From Arthrobacter alkaliphilus (GTDB taxonomy: Bacteria; Actinomycetota; Actinomycetes; Actinomycetales; Micrococcaceae), in the NCBI RefSeq assembly GCF_021483235.1, contig NZ_JAKEEC010000008.1:62001-126000 (forward strand): a stretch of DNA of 64,000 nucleotides, in the 5' to 3' direction. The position numbers and the translations under genes were made by a program. Positions 17,560 through 25,825 of this stretch are shown piece after piece (positions within the stretch are counted from its first letter, which is position 1; each line of letters begins with the position of its first letter). The notes below the pieces were generated by a model. It ran no database searches, was not told the DNA's origin, and saw only the letters and a program-made list of their open reading frames with translations.

Positions 17560-17761
17560 AGCGTCCGATCCGCCAAACACCTAGCGGTTCAAGGCATCAA
17601 ACCAACAGTGCAATCGTAGCGGCCGAATGATTGCAACGTCGCAGAATAAATCGCTCAATTCCGTCCTTGCCGCGCTGCCGTCTGGCCACGCCACAGTCCT
17701 TGCCACGCCACCATCCTGGCCGCCCCGCCTCCCTTGCCACGCCGCCGCACTTAAATCGAAA

Positions 17762-17791
17762 AGGGGCTCGTTTCCTAAGAAACAAGCCCCT
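17762..17791 (-). terminator. Intrinsic terminator of parA-parB
   Basis: AGGGGCT/AGCCCCT plus GTTTC/GAAAC with one mismatch form a 12-pair stem with a 4-nt loop, about 20 nt after the parB stop. On the minus strand it continues CCCCTTTTCGATTT, giving a U-run. Confidence 0.8.
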
Positions 17792-17810
17792 CTCCGCAAA
17801 GATCGAGCAA

Positions 17811-19007
17811 CTAGCCTTCGTCTCCAGGCGCCAGAACATCCATGATGCGGTTGAGATCCTCAACGCTTGCAAACTCGATGCTAACCCTGCCCTTTCGAGC
17901 GCCCAGCGTGATTTTCACGTTGGTGTCGAGCCGGTCAGAAAGAGAAGACGCAAGATAGTCGAGGCGCTCATGGCGCGCATTGGGACGCGGAATACTGTTC
18001 TTGGGCGGTACAGCCGGATCCTGGTACAACGCCACTGCTTCCTCAGTAGCCCGCACGGACATGCCTTCGGCGACAACCTTCTGCGCAAGACGCTCCATCG
18101 CAGCTGCATCGGGGAGCGCGAGCAGCGCGCGAGCGTGGCCGGCCGAGAGCACATTGGCTGCTACGCGCCGCTGCACCAAGGGAGGGAGCTTGAGGAGACG
18201 GAGCGTGTTGGACACCTGAGGACGCGAGCGTCCGATCCGATCGGCCAGCTGCTCATGCGTAGTGCCGAAGTCTTCCAGCAGCTGCTGATACGCGGCTGCT
18301 TCTTCCAAAGGATTCAGTTGGCTTCGATGCAGGTTCTCCAGAAGGGCATCGCGCAAAAGGTCGTCATCACTGGTATCACGGACAATCGCCGGGATGGTTT
18401 CAAGGCCGGCAGCCTGTACGGCCCTCCACCGACGCTCGCCCATCACCAATTCGTACGGTTCTCCACCCTTTTCGGTTGAAGTACGCACCACAATTGGCTG
18501 GAGGACGCCTATTTCTTTGACAGAGTGAACCAGCTCCGCCATGTCGTCCTCATCGAAGACGCTGCGCGGCTGCTTGCGGTTGGGATGAATGTCCCCGACC
18601 GGAATTTCGGCGAAGCGGGCCCCGGGAACCTCCACCAGCTGGACCTCGGACGCTGCTGGGACGGCCGACTCAGGAACGATGTCCCGCGAAACTTCGGCAT
18701 TGGCCGCAGCCGGCACAGATACGGACGAGTCCTCATCCTGGCTGGCCTTCGCGGCCGGTGACTTCGCAGCGGGGGCCTTTTCCGCCGTCGAACCCCTCGA
18801 CGAGGATCCGCGTGAGGGAGAGCTCTTCGCTACCTCGGTTTCTGGGACCTCAGGCGTATCCAGGGTTTCCGGGGCCTTGCGGGCCTCAGGAAAGAAAAGA
18901 TCCACAGGGCGGGACGTCGGAGCGCTGGTGCCCGATGCGCCGGCCGAAGCGGAGCTGGGAATGAGAGCCCCAAGACCCCTACCCAGGCCTCGCCGCTTTT
19001 CGCTCAT
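17811..19007 (-). CDS. parB: Chromosome-partitioning protein ParB
   Basis: A 398-residue ParB, the CTPase that binds parS and spreads on DNA to load SMC and interact with ParA. The conserved N-terminus ([16 protein letters not shown]) is followed by a 130-residue low-complexity Ala/Pro/Ser linker, longer than in Bacillus Spo0J and common in actinobacteria. Then come the CTP-binding core ([19 protein letters not shown] and GERRWRA), the helix-turn-helix ([19 protein letters not shown]) and a C-terminal dimerisation domain. The start follows GGAGGGA by about eight bases. It lies 67 nt after parA, next to nine parS sites. Confidence 0.97.
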   Translation of the reverse strand: MSEKRRGLGRGLGALIPSSASAGASGTSAPTSRPVDLFFPEARKAPETLDTPEVPETEVAKSSPSRGSSSRGSTAEKAPAAKSPAAKASQDEDSSVSVPAAANAEVSRDIVPESAVPAASEVQLVEVPGARFAEIPVGDIHPNRKQPRSVFDEDDMAELVHSVKEIGVLQPIVVRTSTEKGGEPYELVMGERRWRAVQAAGLETIPAIVRDTSDDDLLRDALLENLHRSQLNPLEEAAAYQQLLEDFGTTHEQLADRIGRSRPQVSNTLRLLKLPPLVQRRVAANVLSAGHARALLALPDAAAMERLAQKVVAEGMSVRATEEAVALYQDPAVPPKNSIPRPNARHERLDYLASSLSDRLDTNVKITLGARKGRVSIEFASVEDLNRIMDVLAPGDEG

Positions 19008-19074
19008 TAGTATGTCCCTCCGGTGGAATGGCAAGAATGGAGCCCGCCAAGGATATTGCAGTGGTTAAGGAAGT

Positions 19075-20136
19075 CTAGCGCTCGGCGATTTCCGCGGCGG
19101 CTTCCATGTAGGACAACGCGCCGCTGGAAGACGGATCATAGGTCATCACCGTCTGTTGGTAGCTCGGAGCCTCCGAGATGCGCACAGAGCGGGGAACCAC
19201 TGCCCCGAGAACCTGGTTCGGGAAATGTTGACGGACCTCGGACGCCACCTGTGCTGCGAGGTTCGTCCGGCCGTCGTACATGGTGAGAAGAATCGTGGAA
19301 ACGACCAGCTCGGCATTGAGGTGCTTCTGGATCATCTCGATGTTCTTGAGAAGCTGGCTCAGCCCTTCCAAAGCGTAGTACTCACACTGGATAGGGATGA
19401 GTACCTCGCTGGCCGCGCAGAAGGCGTTGACGGTCAGCAGGCCCAAACTCGGAGGGCAATCGATGAAGATGTAGTCCAGGCGGCCTTCTCCGGCCTTTGC
19501 GCGTTCCTGCGAATAGACATCGATTGCGCGACGCAGTCGCTGCTCGCGTGCCACGAGGGAGACCAGCTCAATTTCAGCGCCCGCCAGGTGAATGGTGGCG
19601 GGAGCGCAGAGGAGATTGGGAATATCGGGGCAAGGAGCCACAACGTCACCAAGTGGAAGATCGTTGATCAGCACGTCGTAAATGCTGTCGACGTCGGCAT
19701 GGTGCTCGATACCCAGCGCCGTAGACGCATTTCCCTGGGGATCGATGTCGATGACCAGGACATTGAGTCCGGCTGAAGCGAGGGCAGCCGCAATATTCAC
19801 CGTGGTGGTGGTCTTTCCGACCCCGCCTTTTTGATTGGAGACGGTGAAAATCCGGGTCTTCTCCGGCTTCGGAAGCTCTCGGCCCACCAGACGCTCGCGC
19901 CGCCGGGTCTCGTTGGCGAGCTGGCGCGCGATCGGGCTCGAGTCGTCGATGGAGTCCATCACGTTGTCGTGTCCGTCGATCACCGTTTCACGTGAAACAG
20001 CAGCGTTCGCAACCGAATTCGTGCGCATCAACGCAGATTCGAAGGACGCCGAGGGTGCAGCCATGGCCCGTGCCGATCCCAAGGAAACAAAGGGCGGGAT
20101 CCGCTGGGTGGAGGTTTCGCTACTGCCCACTGTCAC
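19075..20136 (-). CDS. parA: Chromosome-partitioning ATPase ParA
   Basis: A 353-residue ParA/Soj ATPase that segregates the ParB-parS complex. The deviant Walker A (KGGVGKTT, residues 103-110), Walker A' (DIDPQGNAST) and Walker B (FIDCPPSLGLL) are complete. Residues 1-95 form a non-conserved extension, and its codons include a parS site (Ala-Val-Ser-Arg-Glu-Thr at 46-51). Initiation is probably GTG at 20136, but internal ATGs within the extension are possible; a shorter start after the parS would leave it in the 5' leader. It is followed by parB and preceded by rsmG on the same strand. Confidence 0.95.
   Translation of the reverse strand: MTVGSSETSTQRIPPFVSLGSARAMAAPSASFESALMRTNSVANAAVSRETVIDGHDNVMDSIDDSSPIARQLANETRRRERLVGRELPKPEKTRIFTVSNQKGGVGKTTTTVNIAAALASAGLNVLVIDIDPQGNASTALGIEHHADVDSIYDVLINDLPLGDVVAPCPDIPNLLCAPATIHLAGAEIELVSLVAREQRLRRAIDVYSQERAKAGEGRLDYIFIDCPPSLGLLTVNAFCAASEVLIPIQCEYYALEGLSQLLKNIEMIQKHLNAELVVSTILLTMYDGRTNLAAQVASEVRQHFPNQVLGAVVPRSVRISEAPSYQQTVMTYDPSSSGALSYMEAAAEIAER
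19985..19998. promoter_or_regulatory. parS: parS site 10, inside parA
   Basis: A perfect GTTTCACGTGAAAC palindrome located in the N-terminal extension of parA, about 2.4 kb from the nearest site of the cluster and on the oriC-proximal side. Confidence 0.95.
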
Positions 20137-20216
20137 ACTCTCACTCTCATTCGGCTCTAGCTGCCGTTCTCTAGCTTAACCGCTCAGTTGCGGACACGCG
20201 GGACACAGCGCCGAAG

Positions 20217-20867
20217 CTAAGCGATCTTCGGCTGTTTGTTAACGACGATCCTTACCACTGTGGTGGGTTCTTCCAGGAGTTCCTGCCCGCAAACCAGGAC
20301 GGATGTCTCCACACCTCCGAGCTTGCGGATCACTTTTGCGGCTTGCTCAATCTCCTCGGCCGCGCTTCGGCCCTTGATCGCAACCACTTCACCCTTGCCG
20401 TTAAGCAAGGGGATGGTCAAGCCTGCCAGCTTAGTCAGCGCAGAGACCGCCCTGGCGGTGACGACGTCGGCGTCGACCATTCCCACTGCCAACTCGGCCC
20501 GCGTGCGCATGACCGTCACGTTGGCGAGCCCGAGATCGTCAACGACTTCCTGGAGCCAGATGACACGCCGCTCAAGGGGCTCGATCAGCGTGAGTTCAAG
20601 ATCGGGGCGTGCGATCGCCAAGCACAAGCCGGGAAGCCCCGCACCGGAACCGACGTCGGCAACGTGGCTTCCGTGGGCAATCGCGGATTCGATGACGGCG
20701 CAATTGAGAACGTGCCGGCTCCACAGGCGGGGAACCTCGCGCGGACCAATCAGGCCGCGCTCGGTTCCGGAGGTCGCAAGATGTTCCACGTACCGCTGGG
20801 CGAGGCCAAGCCGGTCACCGAAAATCTTCTCTGCCGCCTGAAGTTCGGCTGCCGTGATGTCAACCAT
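20217..20867 (-). CDS. rsmG: 16S rRNA (guanine-N7) methyltransferase RsmG
   Basis: A 216-residue class I SAM methyltransferase (GidB) that makes m7G in the 530 loop of 16S rRNA; loss gives low-level streptomycin resistance in many bacteria. The SAM-binding loop VADVGSGAGLPGL is clear, preceded by the family's LWSRHVLNC and followed by LIEPLERRVIWL. Position between jag and parA matches other actinobacteria, which place rsmG here without mnmG. It starts 6 nt after the jag stop codon, so they are co-transcribed. Confidence 0.96.
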   Translation of the reverse strand: MVDITAAELQAAEKIFGDRLGLAQRYVEHLATSGTERGLIGPREVPRLWSRHVLNCAVIESAIAHGSHVADVGSGAGLPGLCLAIARPDLELTLIEPLERRVIWLQEVVDDLGLANVTVMRTRAELAVGMVDADVVTARAVSALTKLAGLTIPLLNGKGEVVAIKGRSAAEEIEQAAKVIRKLGGVETSVLVCGQELLEEPTTVVRIVVNKQPKIA

Positions 20868-20873
20868 GATCCG

Positions 20874-21449
20874 CTAGTCGTTTGAAACTACGATGTGGCG
20901 GCCGGCGCCTTCGCCCTCGGACTCGGAGACGAAGCCGAGGTCCGCAACAGCGTCGTGTACGATCTTCCGTTCGTACGCGCTCATGGGTTCAAGTGCCACA
21001 GGCGCGCCGGTCTCTTTGACCTTAGCCACGGCGTCTTCGGCAATCTGCTGCAGATCGCCGGCGCGTTCCTTGCGGTATCCGTTGATGTCGAGCACCAGGC
21101 GGGAGCGGTTCTCGGTCGCCGAAAGCACGGACAGGCGGGTGAGCTCCTGCAGGGCTTCGAGTACCTCGCCGTCACGGCCTACCAGGCTCTCAAGTCCTTC
21201 GGAATTGTCTTCGGCCGCGATCGAGATGTAAGTGCGGCCGTTGCGGATCTCGATATCGATGTCGCCGTCGATGTCGGCAATGTCGAGGAGCTCCTCAAGG
21301 TAGTCCGCGGCGACGTCGCCCTCTTCCTCGAGGCGGCTCACGGAACTGCCCTTACCGGCCGGGGCGCCAGATTCGTAAGTCTCGTCAGCGGCATCCGCCA
21401 GTCCTGCGGCAGCAGCGGCCGTTGCCTCTTCGGTGCTTTCAACAGACAT
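20874..21449 (-). CDS. khpB: RNA-binding protein Jag/KhpB (KH and R3H domains)
   Basis: A 191-residue protein with an acidic, alanine-rich N-terminus of about 45 residues, a KH-type RNA-binding domain (LVGRDGEVLEALQELTRL) and a C-terminal R3H domain (MSAYERKIVHDAV). It is the Jag/KhpB protein encoded beside yidC in Gram-positive bacteria; with KhpA it binds RNA and influences cell division and cell-wall synthesis. The Jag-N domain present in Firmicutes is absent, as usual in actinobacteria. Its ATG overlaps the yidC stop in TAATG, so translation is coupled. Confidence 0.92.
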   Translation of the reverse strand: MSVESTEEATAAAAAGLADAADETYESGAPAGKGSSVSRLEEEGDVAADYLEELLDIADIDGDIDIEIRNGRTYISIAAEDNSEGLESLVGRDGEVLEALQELTRLSVLSATENRSRLVLDINGYRKERAGDLQQIAEDAVAKVKETGAPVALEPMSAYERKIVHDAVADLGFVSESEGEGAGRHIVVSND

Positions 21450-22417
21450 TACTTCTTCTTCCTGTTCTTACGTTGTGGCTGGATGCGCTGCTGTGCCTTG
21501 ACCTCCACGGCGGCCACCTCGGCGGCGACGTCTGCGTCCTTCTTAGCTCCCAGGAGGGGCTGGGAGGGAAGGCCCTTGGCGGCGCGGCGCTCAGCGAGTG
21601 CCTTCGCTGCCGGGGAACCCGGCGTCGGCATGCGGCGGATGACAAAGAACTGCTGGCCCATGGTCCACAGGTTGGTTGTGGTCCAGTAGATGAGAACACC
21701 GATCGGGAAGTTGATGCCACCGACGCCGAAGACGAGCGGCAGGATGTAGAGCATCATCTTCTGCTGGCGCATGAACGGGCTGGCCATGGCCTCTTCGGAC
21801 ATATTCTTGGCCATGATTTGCTTCTGCGTGATGAACTGCGAAGCCGTCATGGCAAGGATCATCACGATCGAGAGGATCCACACAACGGTCTGATCGCCGC
21901 CACCCCCGTGAAGCAGGGACGCGGAAAGCGGAGCGCCGAAGATGCTGGATTCGTCGAACTGCACCACCTGCTCGTGGCTGAGCGCTCCAATACCTGTGCC
22001 GGCCTGGCGGGCCTGGGTGACACCGGAAAGCACCTGGAACAGCGCGAAGAAGAACGGCATCTGGATCAGCATGGGCAAGCAGGCGGAAAACGGGTTGGTG
22101 CCGTGCTTCTTGTACAGCGCCATCTGTTCCTGCGCCATAGCCTGGCGGGAGAGCTGGTCCGTCTTGCCCTTGTACTTCGCCTGCATCTTCTTCAGGTCAG
22201 GCTGAAGCAGCTGCATGCCGCGCTGCGCCTTGATTTGCTTGACGAAGACAGGGATCAGGGCGGCCCGGATCACCATCACCAAGCCGATGATGGACAGCGT
22301 CCAGGTCCAGCCGTTTTCCGGCGGCAGGCCGAGGAAGCTCAGCCCGTCGTGGAACCCCAGCATGATTGCGGACACTAGCCACTTGAACGGGGCCAGAATT
22401 GTTCCAAAGATGTCCAT
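21449..22417 (-). CDS. yidC: Membrane protein insertase YidC
   Basis: A 322-residue Oxa1/YidC-family insertase of the short Gram-positive type, lacking the large periplasmic domain of the E. coli protein. The five-helix core is visible: the first conserved membrane segment with AALIPVFVKQIKAQRGMQ, a coiled cytoplasmic loop (KAKYKGKTDQLSRQAMAQEQ), CLPMLIQMPFFFALFQVL, and the last two helices with FPIGVLIYWTTTNLWTMGQ. The basic C-terminal tail (QPQRKNRKKK) probably binds ribosomes. It is followed by jag (TAATG overlap) and preceded by yidD, together forming the rpmH-rnpA-yidD-yidC-jag-rsmG block. Confidence 0.96.
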   Translation of the reverse strand: MDIFGTILAPFKWLVSAIMLGFHDGLSFLGLPPENGWTWTLSIIGLVMVIRAALIPVFVKQIKAQRGMQLLQPDLKKMQAKYKGKTDQLSRQAMAQEQMALYKKHGTNPFSACLPMLIQMPFFFALFQVLSGVTQARQAGTGIGALSHEQVVQFDESSIFGAPLSASLLHGGGGDQTVVWILSIVMILAMTASQFITQKQIMAKNMSEEAMASPFMRQQKMMLYILPLVFGVGGINFPIGVLIYWTTTNLWTMGQQFFVIRRMPTPGSPAAKALAERRAAKGLPSQPLLGAKKDADVAAEVAAVEVKAQQRIQPQRKNRKKK

Positions 22418-22434
22418 ACGTTTTCCCTATTTCC

Positions 22435-22833
22435 TCAGGCCGCTGTGCGGCGACCGTCTTCATCAGACCACACAGCCAGGAACTGGTCCGGGTTGTTCAG
22501 TACAACAATTGTGGGCGTCTGGCCTTCGGGCCAGTGGCGGTGTCCGGCGGGGACGTGGTCCACGCCGCCGGCGTTCCAAGGGTGGCAACGCGCGAGGCGC
22601 CGCACTGCGAGCCAACTTCCCTTGACGGCACCATGTACCGTCACCGCTTCGAGGGCATATGCCGAGCAGGATGGGAAGAACCGGCATACCGGGCCGTACA
22701 GGGGAGAGATGATCCTGCGATACATCTTCAAGGAGATGATGAGGACGTTGCGCGGCAGCTCCCACAGAAAAGTTCCGAGGATCCTCGGAGCGGCTCTAAA
22801 GAAGCGGACGACGGCGGAGCTCAGCTCATGCAC
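22435..22833 (-). CDS. yidD: Membrane protein insertion efficiency factor YidD
   Basis: A 132-residue YidD protein, a small amphipathic membrane-associated factor that aids YidC-dependent insertion. The hallmark sequence YRRIISPLYGPVCRFFPSCS followed by AYALEAVTVHG, and the RLARCHPW segment with conserved cysteines, are present. The N-terminal 25 residues and C-terminal 35 residues are longer than in the E. coli protein, usual for this lineage. Its start overlaps the end of rnpA by 8 nt, so the two are translationally coupled. Confidence 0.95.
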   Translation of the reverse strand: MHELSSAVVRFFRAAPRILGTFLWELPRNVLIISLKMYRRIISPLYGPVCRFFPSCSAYALEAVTVHGAVKGSWLAVRRLARCHPWNAGGVDHVPAGHRHWPEGQTPTIVVLNNPDQFLAVWSDEDGRRTAA

Positions 22834-23233
22834 GCGGTGTCCCTTCGGTTGTGGTGCCCTGGGTGGGCGAAACAGCCCGCGGAGAGGATCCGCCGAGCCG
22901 TTTCGTGGTCACCGCCAAGGCGGTGTTGTAATCGGTCAGCAGCTGGTCCCAGCTCGCCGTCGCGGCCGCGGGCAACGCCCGGACCACAACTGCAAGGCCC
23001 GTGCCATGCCTTTTCAAAGACAGGGCACCTGCTTCCCTCAGTCTCCTCTTAACGAGGTTCCGGGTGACAGCGTTCCCGACAGCTTTGGAAACGATGAAGC
23101 CGATGCGACTAGGTTCGCTGGCACCGATAGGTGCCGTATATAACACTAAGTTCCGGCGTCCATTGCGGACGCCGGAACGTACAGTTGTTGAAAAGTCGGT
23201 AGAAGTCCGCAGACGGTTACGGGTGGCCAGCAC
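22826..23233 (-). CDS. rnpA: Ribonuclease P protein component
   Basis: A 135-residue protein subunit of RNase P, which with the M1-type RNA matures the 5' ends of tRNAs. The N-terminal LATRNRLRTSTDF and the RNR signature region (VGNAVTRNLVKRRLREA) are conserved. The C-terminal extension after about residue 115 is variable. The start is GTG at 23233. Gene order rpmH-rnpA-yidD is the standard bacterial arrangement. Confidence 0.95.
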   Translation of the reverse strand: MLATRNRLRTSTDFSTTVRSGVRNGRRNLVLYTAPIGASEPSRIGFIVSKAVGNAVTRNLVKRRLREAGALSLKRHGTGLAVVVRALPAAATASWDQLLTDYNTALAVTTKRLGGSSPRAVSPTQGTTTEGTPRA

Positions 23234-23273
23234 CTATTGACTCGCTTGGAAGACTGACCGACGAGCCAGTTAT

Positions 23274-23411
23274 TTACGCCGACAGTTCGGCGCGGCCCTT
23301 GCCACGACGGGCGGCCAGGATGGCGCGGCCGGCACGGGTGCGCATACGAAGGCGGAAGCCGTGCTTCTTGGCCCGACGGCGGTTATTCGGCTGAAAAGTC
23401 CGCTTGCTCAC
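23274..23411 (-). CDS. rpmH: 50S ribosomal protein L34
   Basis: A 45-residue L34, below the usual ORF-finding limit but unmistakable: a GTG start, then [19 protein letters not shown] followed by an arginine-rich body and the ending KGRAELSA. It is the first gene of the minus-strand block running away from dnaA. A TTGACC-N18-TAACGT promoter lies about 150 nt upstream on the same strand. Confidence 0.97.
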   Translation of the reverse strand: MSKRTFQPNNRRRAKKHGFRLRMRTRAGRAILAARRGKGRAELSA

Positions 23412-23560
23412 GTTAGTTACTCCAGTGGATCAAAGGTGCGCCCACCCGATCAAAAGGGGAAGAACTGGCCGACGCTAAGTTTATTGAGTATCCGCCGCCA
23501 CCCAACACCGGATCTACCGGAGGCATGGGTGGTCGAAAATCGGACACATAGGACTTCACA

Positions 23561-23590
23561 ACGTTAGGGCAAAAAGACGCCCAAGGTCAA
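23561..23590 (-). promoter_or_regulatory. Candidate rpmH promoter
   Basis: On the minus strand, TTGACC (23590-23585) and TAACGT (23566-23561) are spaced by 18 nt, fitting a housekeeping actinobacterial promoter directed at rpmH. Confidence 0.45.
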
Positions 23591-23645
23591 ACCGGGAGCC
23601 GCGGTGCCGGCTATCCCCAGTTGTGGCTAAGTATGCGCGCGAGCC

Positions 23646-23793
23646 TGTGGATGAAGCGGGTCACAGACCCCGTTCCAGAACCACAACGGTGTAATTATCC
23701 ACAAGCTTCTTGCCAGCTATCTTCTGGAGTTTCCATCCCCTAGAGTGTCTCAGTAGCCGATTATCCACGGACTGTGCATAACCCTGTGGATTC
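23646..23793. promoter_or_regulatory. oriC: DnaA-box cluster upstream of dnaA (left half of oriC)
   Basis: The rpmH-dnaA intergenic region holds TGTGGATGA (23646), TTATCCACA (23695), TTATCCACG (23761), TGTGCATAA (23773) and TGTGGATTC (23785), in both orientations. This may serve both origin function and dnaA autoregulation. Confidence 0.75.
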
Positions 23794-23867
23794 GGTTCGG
23801 AATCCACTCATGGTTTGGACCTTCGGCTGCCCAATCCAGGCAAGCAAGCACTCGAGGAAACCAATTG

Positions 23868-25289
23868 ATGACGGTAGACGAAGCCAACCACGCCAACACG
23901 GTCGGAAGTTCCTGGCGGAGGGTGCTGAGCCTGCTGGAACAAGACGATCGCGTCACACCCCGGCAGCGTGGTTTCGTCATCCTCGCGCAGGCGCAGGGCC
24001 TGATCGGCTCCACTCTTTTGGTGGCCGTGCCCAACGAACTGACCCGCGAGGTTCTCCAGACGCAGGTCAAGGACGCCCTCGATGACGCCCTCCGCAGCGT
24101 CTTTTCCGACGACATCCGTTGTGCAATCGACGTGGACACGGATCTGGTGCCCATCCACGAAGAACCGGCTCCCGCCGTCGAACTCTCTTCCCCGAACGGC
24201 CTGGCTGTCGAATCCAAGCCACAGCCGACCCCGCCGAGCACTTCGCACGAATTCGGCCGGCTCAACCCGAAGTACGTCTTTGACACCTTCGTGATCGGTT
24301 CCTCCAACCGCTTCGCCCACGCTGCCGCCGTCGCGGTGGCCGAAGCACCGGCCAAGGCCTACAACCCCCTGTTCATCTACGGTGACTCCGGGCTCGGCAA
24401 GACCCACTTGCTGCACGCGATCGGCCACTATGCCCGCCGGCTCTACGGCGGCATCCGGGTGCGCTACGTGAACTCCGAAGAGTTCACCAACGACTTCATC
24501 AACTCCATCCGCGACGACGAAGGCGCCAGCTTCAAGACCACCTACCGCAACGTCGACGTGCTCCTGATCGATGACATCCAGTTCCTGGCGGGCAAGGACC
24601 GGACGCTCGAGGAGTTCTTCCACACCTTCAACGCCCTGCACAACAACAACAAGCAAGTGGTCATCACCTCGGACCTCCCGCCCAAGCAACTTGCCGGCTT
24701 CGAGGACCGCATGAAGTCCCGCTTCGAATGGGGCCTGCTGACCGATATCCAGCCGCCGGAACTCGAAACCCGCATTGCGATCCTCCGCAAGAAGGCCCAG
24801 AGCGAGGGACTGTCCGCGCCCGACGACGCGTTGGAGTACATCGCTTCCAAGATCTCCAGCAACATCCGTGAGCTTGAAGGCGCCCTGATCCGCGTCACTG
24901 CGTTCGCCAGCCTCAACCGCCAACCCGTGGACGTGGCCCTCGCCGAAATGGTGCTGAAGGACCTGATCACCGACGATGGCGCCCAAGAGATCACGGCCGA
25001 GCAGATCCTGAAGCAGACCGCCGATTACTTCAAGCTCAGCATGGACGAGCTTTGCAGCAAGTCGCGTACGCGGACATTGGTGACTGCGCGGCAGATCGCC
25101 ATGTACCTGTGCCGCGAGCTCACCGACATGTCCCTGCCGAAGATCGGTCAGGAGCTTGGCGGGCGGGACCACACCACGGTGATCCACGCGGACCGGAAGA
25201 TCCGCGAACTGATGGCCGAGCGGCGCGCGATCTACAACCAGGTCACTGAGCTGACCAACCGCATCAAGCAGCAGCAACGCGATTCCTGA
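23868..25289 (+). CDS. dnaA: Chromosomal replication initiator DnaA
   Basis: A 473-residue DnaA (a TTG one codon earlier is an alternative start; GAGG lies about ten bases before the ATG). Domain I at 1-80, a variable proline-rich domain II at about 95-130, then the AAA+ domain III with Walker [16 protein letters not shown], Walker [11 protein letters not shown] and sensor 2 region ([14 protein letters not shown]), and the C-terminal helix-turn-helix domain IV with the DnaA-box signature [15 protein letters not shown]. It opens oriC and recruits DnaB. It is flanked on both sides by DnaA boxes and followed by dnaN. Confidence 0.98.
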   Translation: MTVDEANHANTVGSSWRRVLSLLEQDDRVTPRQRGFVILAQAQGLIGSTLLVAVPNELTREVLQTQVKDALDDALRSVFSDDIRCAIDVDTDLVPIHEEPAPAVELSSPNGLAVESKPQPTPPSTSHEFGRLNPKYVFDTFVIGSSNRFAHAAAVAVAEAPAKAYNPLFIYGDSGLGKTHLLHAIGHYARRLYGGIRVRYVNSEEFTNDFINSIRDDEGASFKTTYRNVDVLLIDDIQFLAGKDRTLEEFFHTFNALHNNNKQVVITSDLPPKQLAGFEDRMKSRFEWGLLTDIQPPELETRIAILRKKAQSEGLSAPDDALEYIASKISSNIRELEGALIRVTAFASLNRQPVDVALAEMVLKDLITDDGAQEITAEQILKQTADYFKLSMDELCSKSRTRTLVTARQIAMYLCRELTDMSLPKIGQELGGRDHTTVIHADRKIRELMAERRAIYNQVTELTNRIKQQQRDS

Positions 25290-25825
25290 GGCTGCTCCCG
25301 CCAAGTACTAATACCTTATTAACAGGCACATGTGGATAAGCCTGTGGATACTTAAGGGGACAAGCGCGGTTAATGGGCTTAAAACCCTTAAGCCGTCTGT
25401 GGATCGTTAAAAACCGCCCTTGGGGTTATCCACGTCCACACCCTGTTTAAAACCCCTCTCACCCACACATCGTGAACAGGGCTTAACCGCGGAACTGCGG
25501 GACCAGGGGCGGTTATCCACAGTTTCCACAGAGGTTATTAACACTACTAATCCCAAAAAATTGAAGTCCCTCAAATAACAATCTCCCTCCTTCCCACCGT
25601 CGAGGCAGCCCGCGGCTGCCTCGAACCACAAGCCGGAAGGCCGGGGATGGGTTAATGCCCGAAGTTCCGGCTAAGCTGTCTGCATCGCGTCCATCCTTGG
25701 CGCTGCCTTGTAGTTCGCTCAGTGCGGACCATGCAGCTTTCAGGTTCCGGGGCGCCGATTTGAGGGACTCCTCACGGAGTTTCCGGTGGAACACTGGCAG
25801 CAGCAATGAAAGGCGGCACCCTTCC
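25290..25825. other. oriC: Origin of replication, right half (dnaA-dnaN spacer)
   Basis: A 536 bp gene-free spacer with DnaA boxes TGTGGATAA (25331), TGTGGATAC (25343), TGTGGATCG (25398), TTATCCACG (25426) and TTATCCACA (25513), and an AT-rich run (about 25531-25590, with ATTAACACTACTAAT and CCCAAAAAATTG) that suits the duplex-unwinding element. The position between dnaA and dnaN is where actinobacterial oriC is located. An ORF extending dnaN upstream through 25655 is not used. Confidence 0.88.

Larger units (their letters stand above)
13374..17761. other. Gene desert carrying the parS cluster (centromere-like region)
   Basis: About 4.4 kb between the trxA terminator and the parB terminator in which no reading frame looks like a gene: ORFs are short, overlap on both strands, lack ribosome binding sites and match no family I recognise. 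Several of them begin MFHVK only because they start in a parS palindrome. What it does hold is nine perfect GTTTCACGTGAAAC parS sites, two TTATCCACA DnaA boxes (15407 and 15741), a TTATCAACA at about 15730, a 77 bp heptamer array and a small hairpin at 17346-17365. It probably serves chromosome segregation rather than coding. Confidence 0.7.

Noticed and set aside
23808-25304. 498-codon ORF antisense to dnaA
   Set aside because: A mirror frame of a highly conserved gene; no ribosome binding site or recognisable domain.
25655-25825. N-terminal extension of dnaN
   Set aside because: The extra 57 codons fall in the origin spacer and are unlike any beta clamp; the GTG at 25826 gives the normal 374-residue length.
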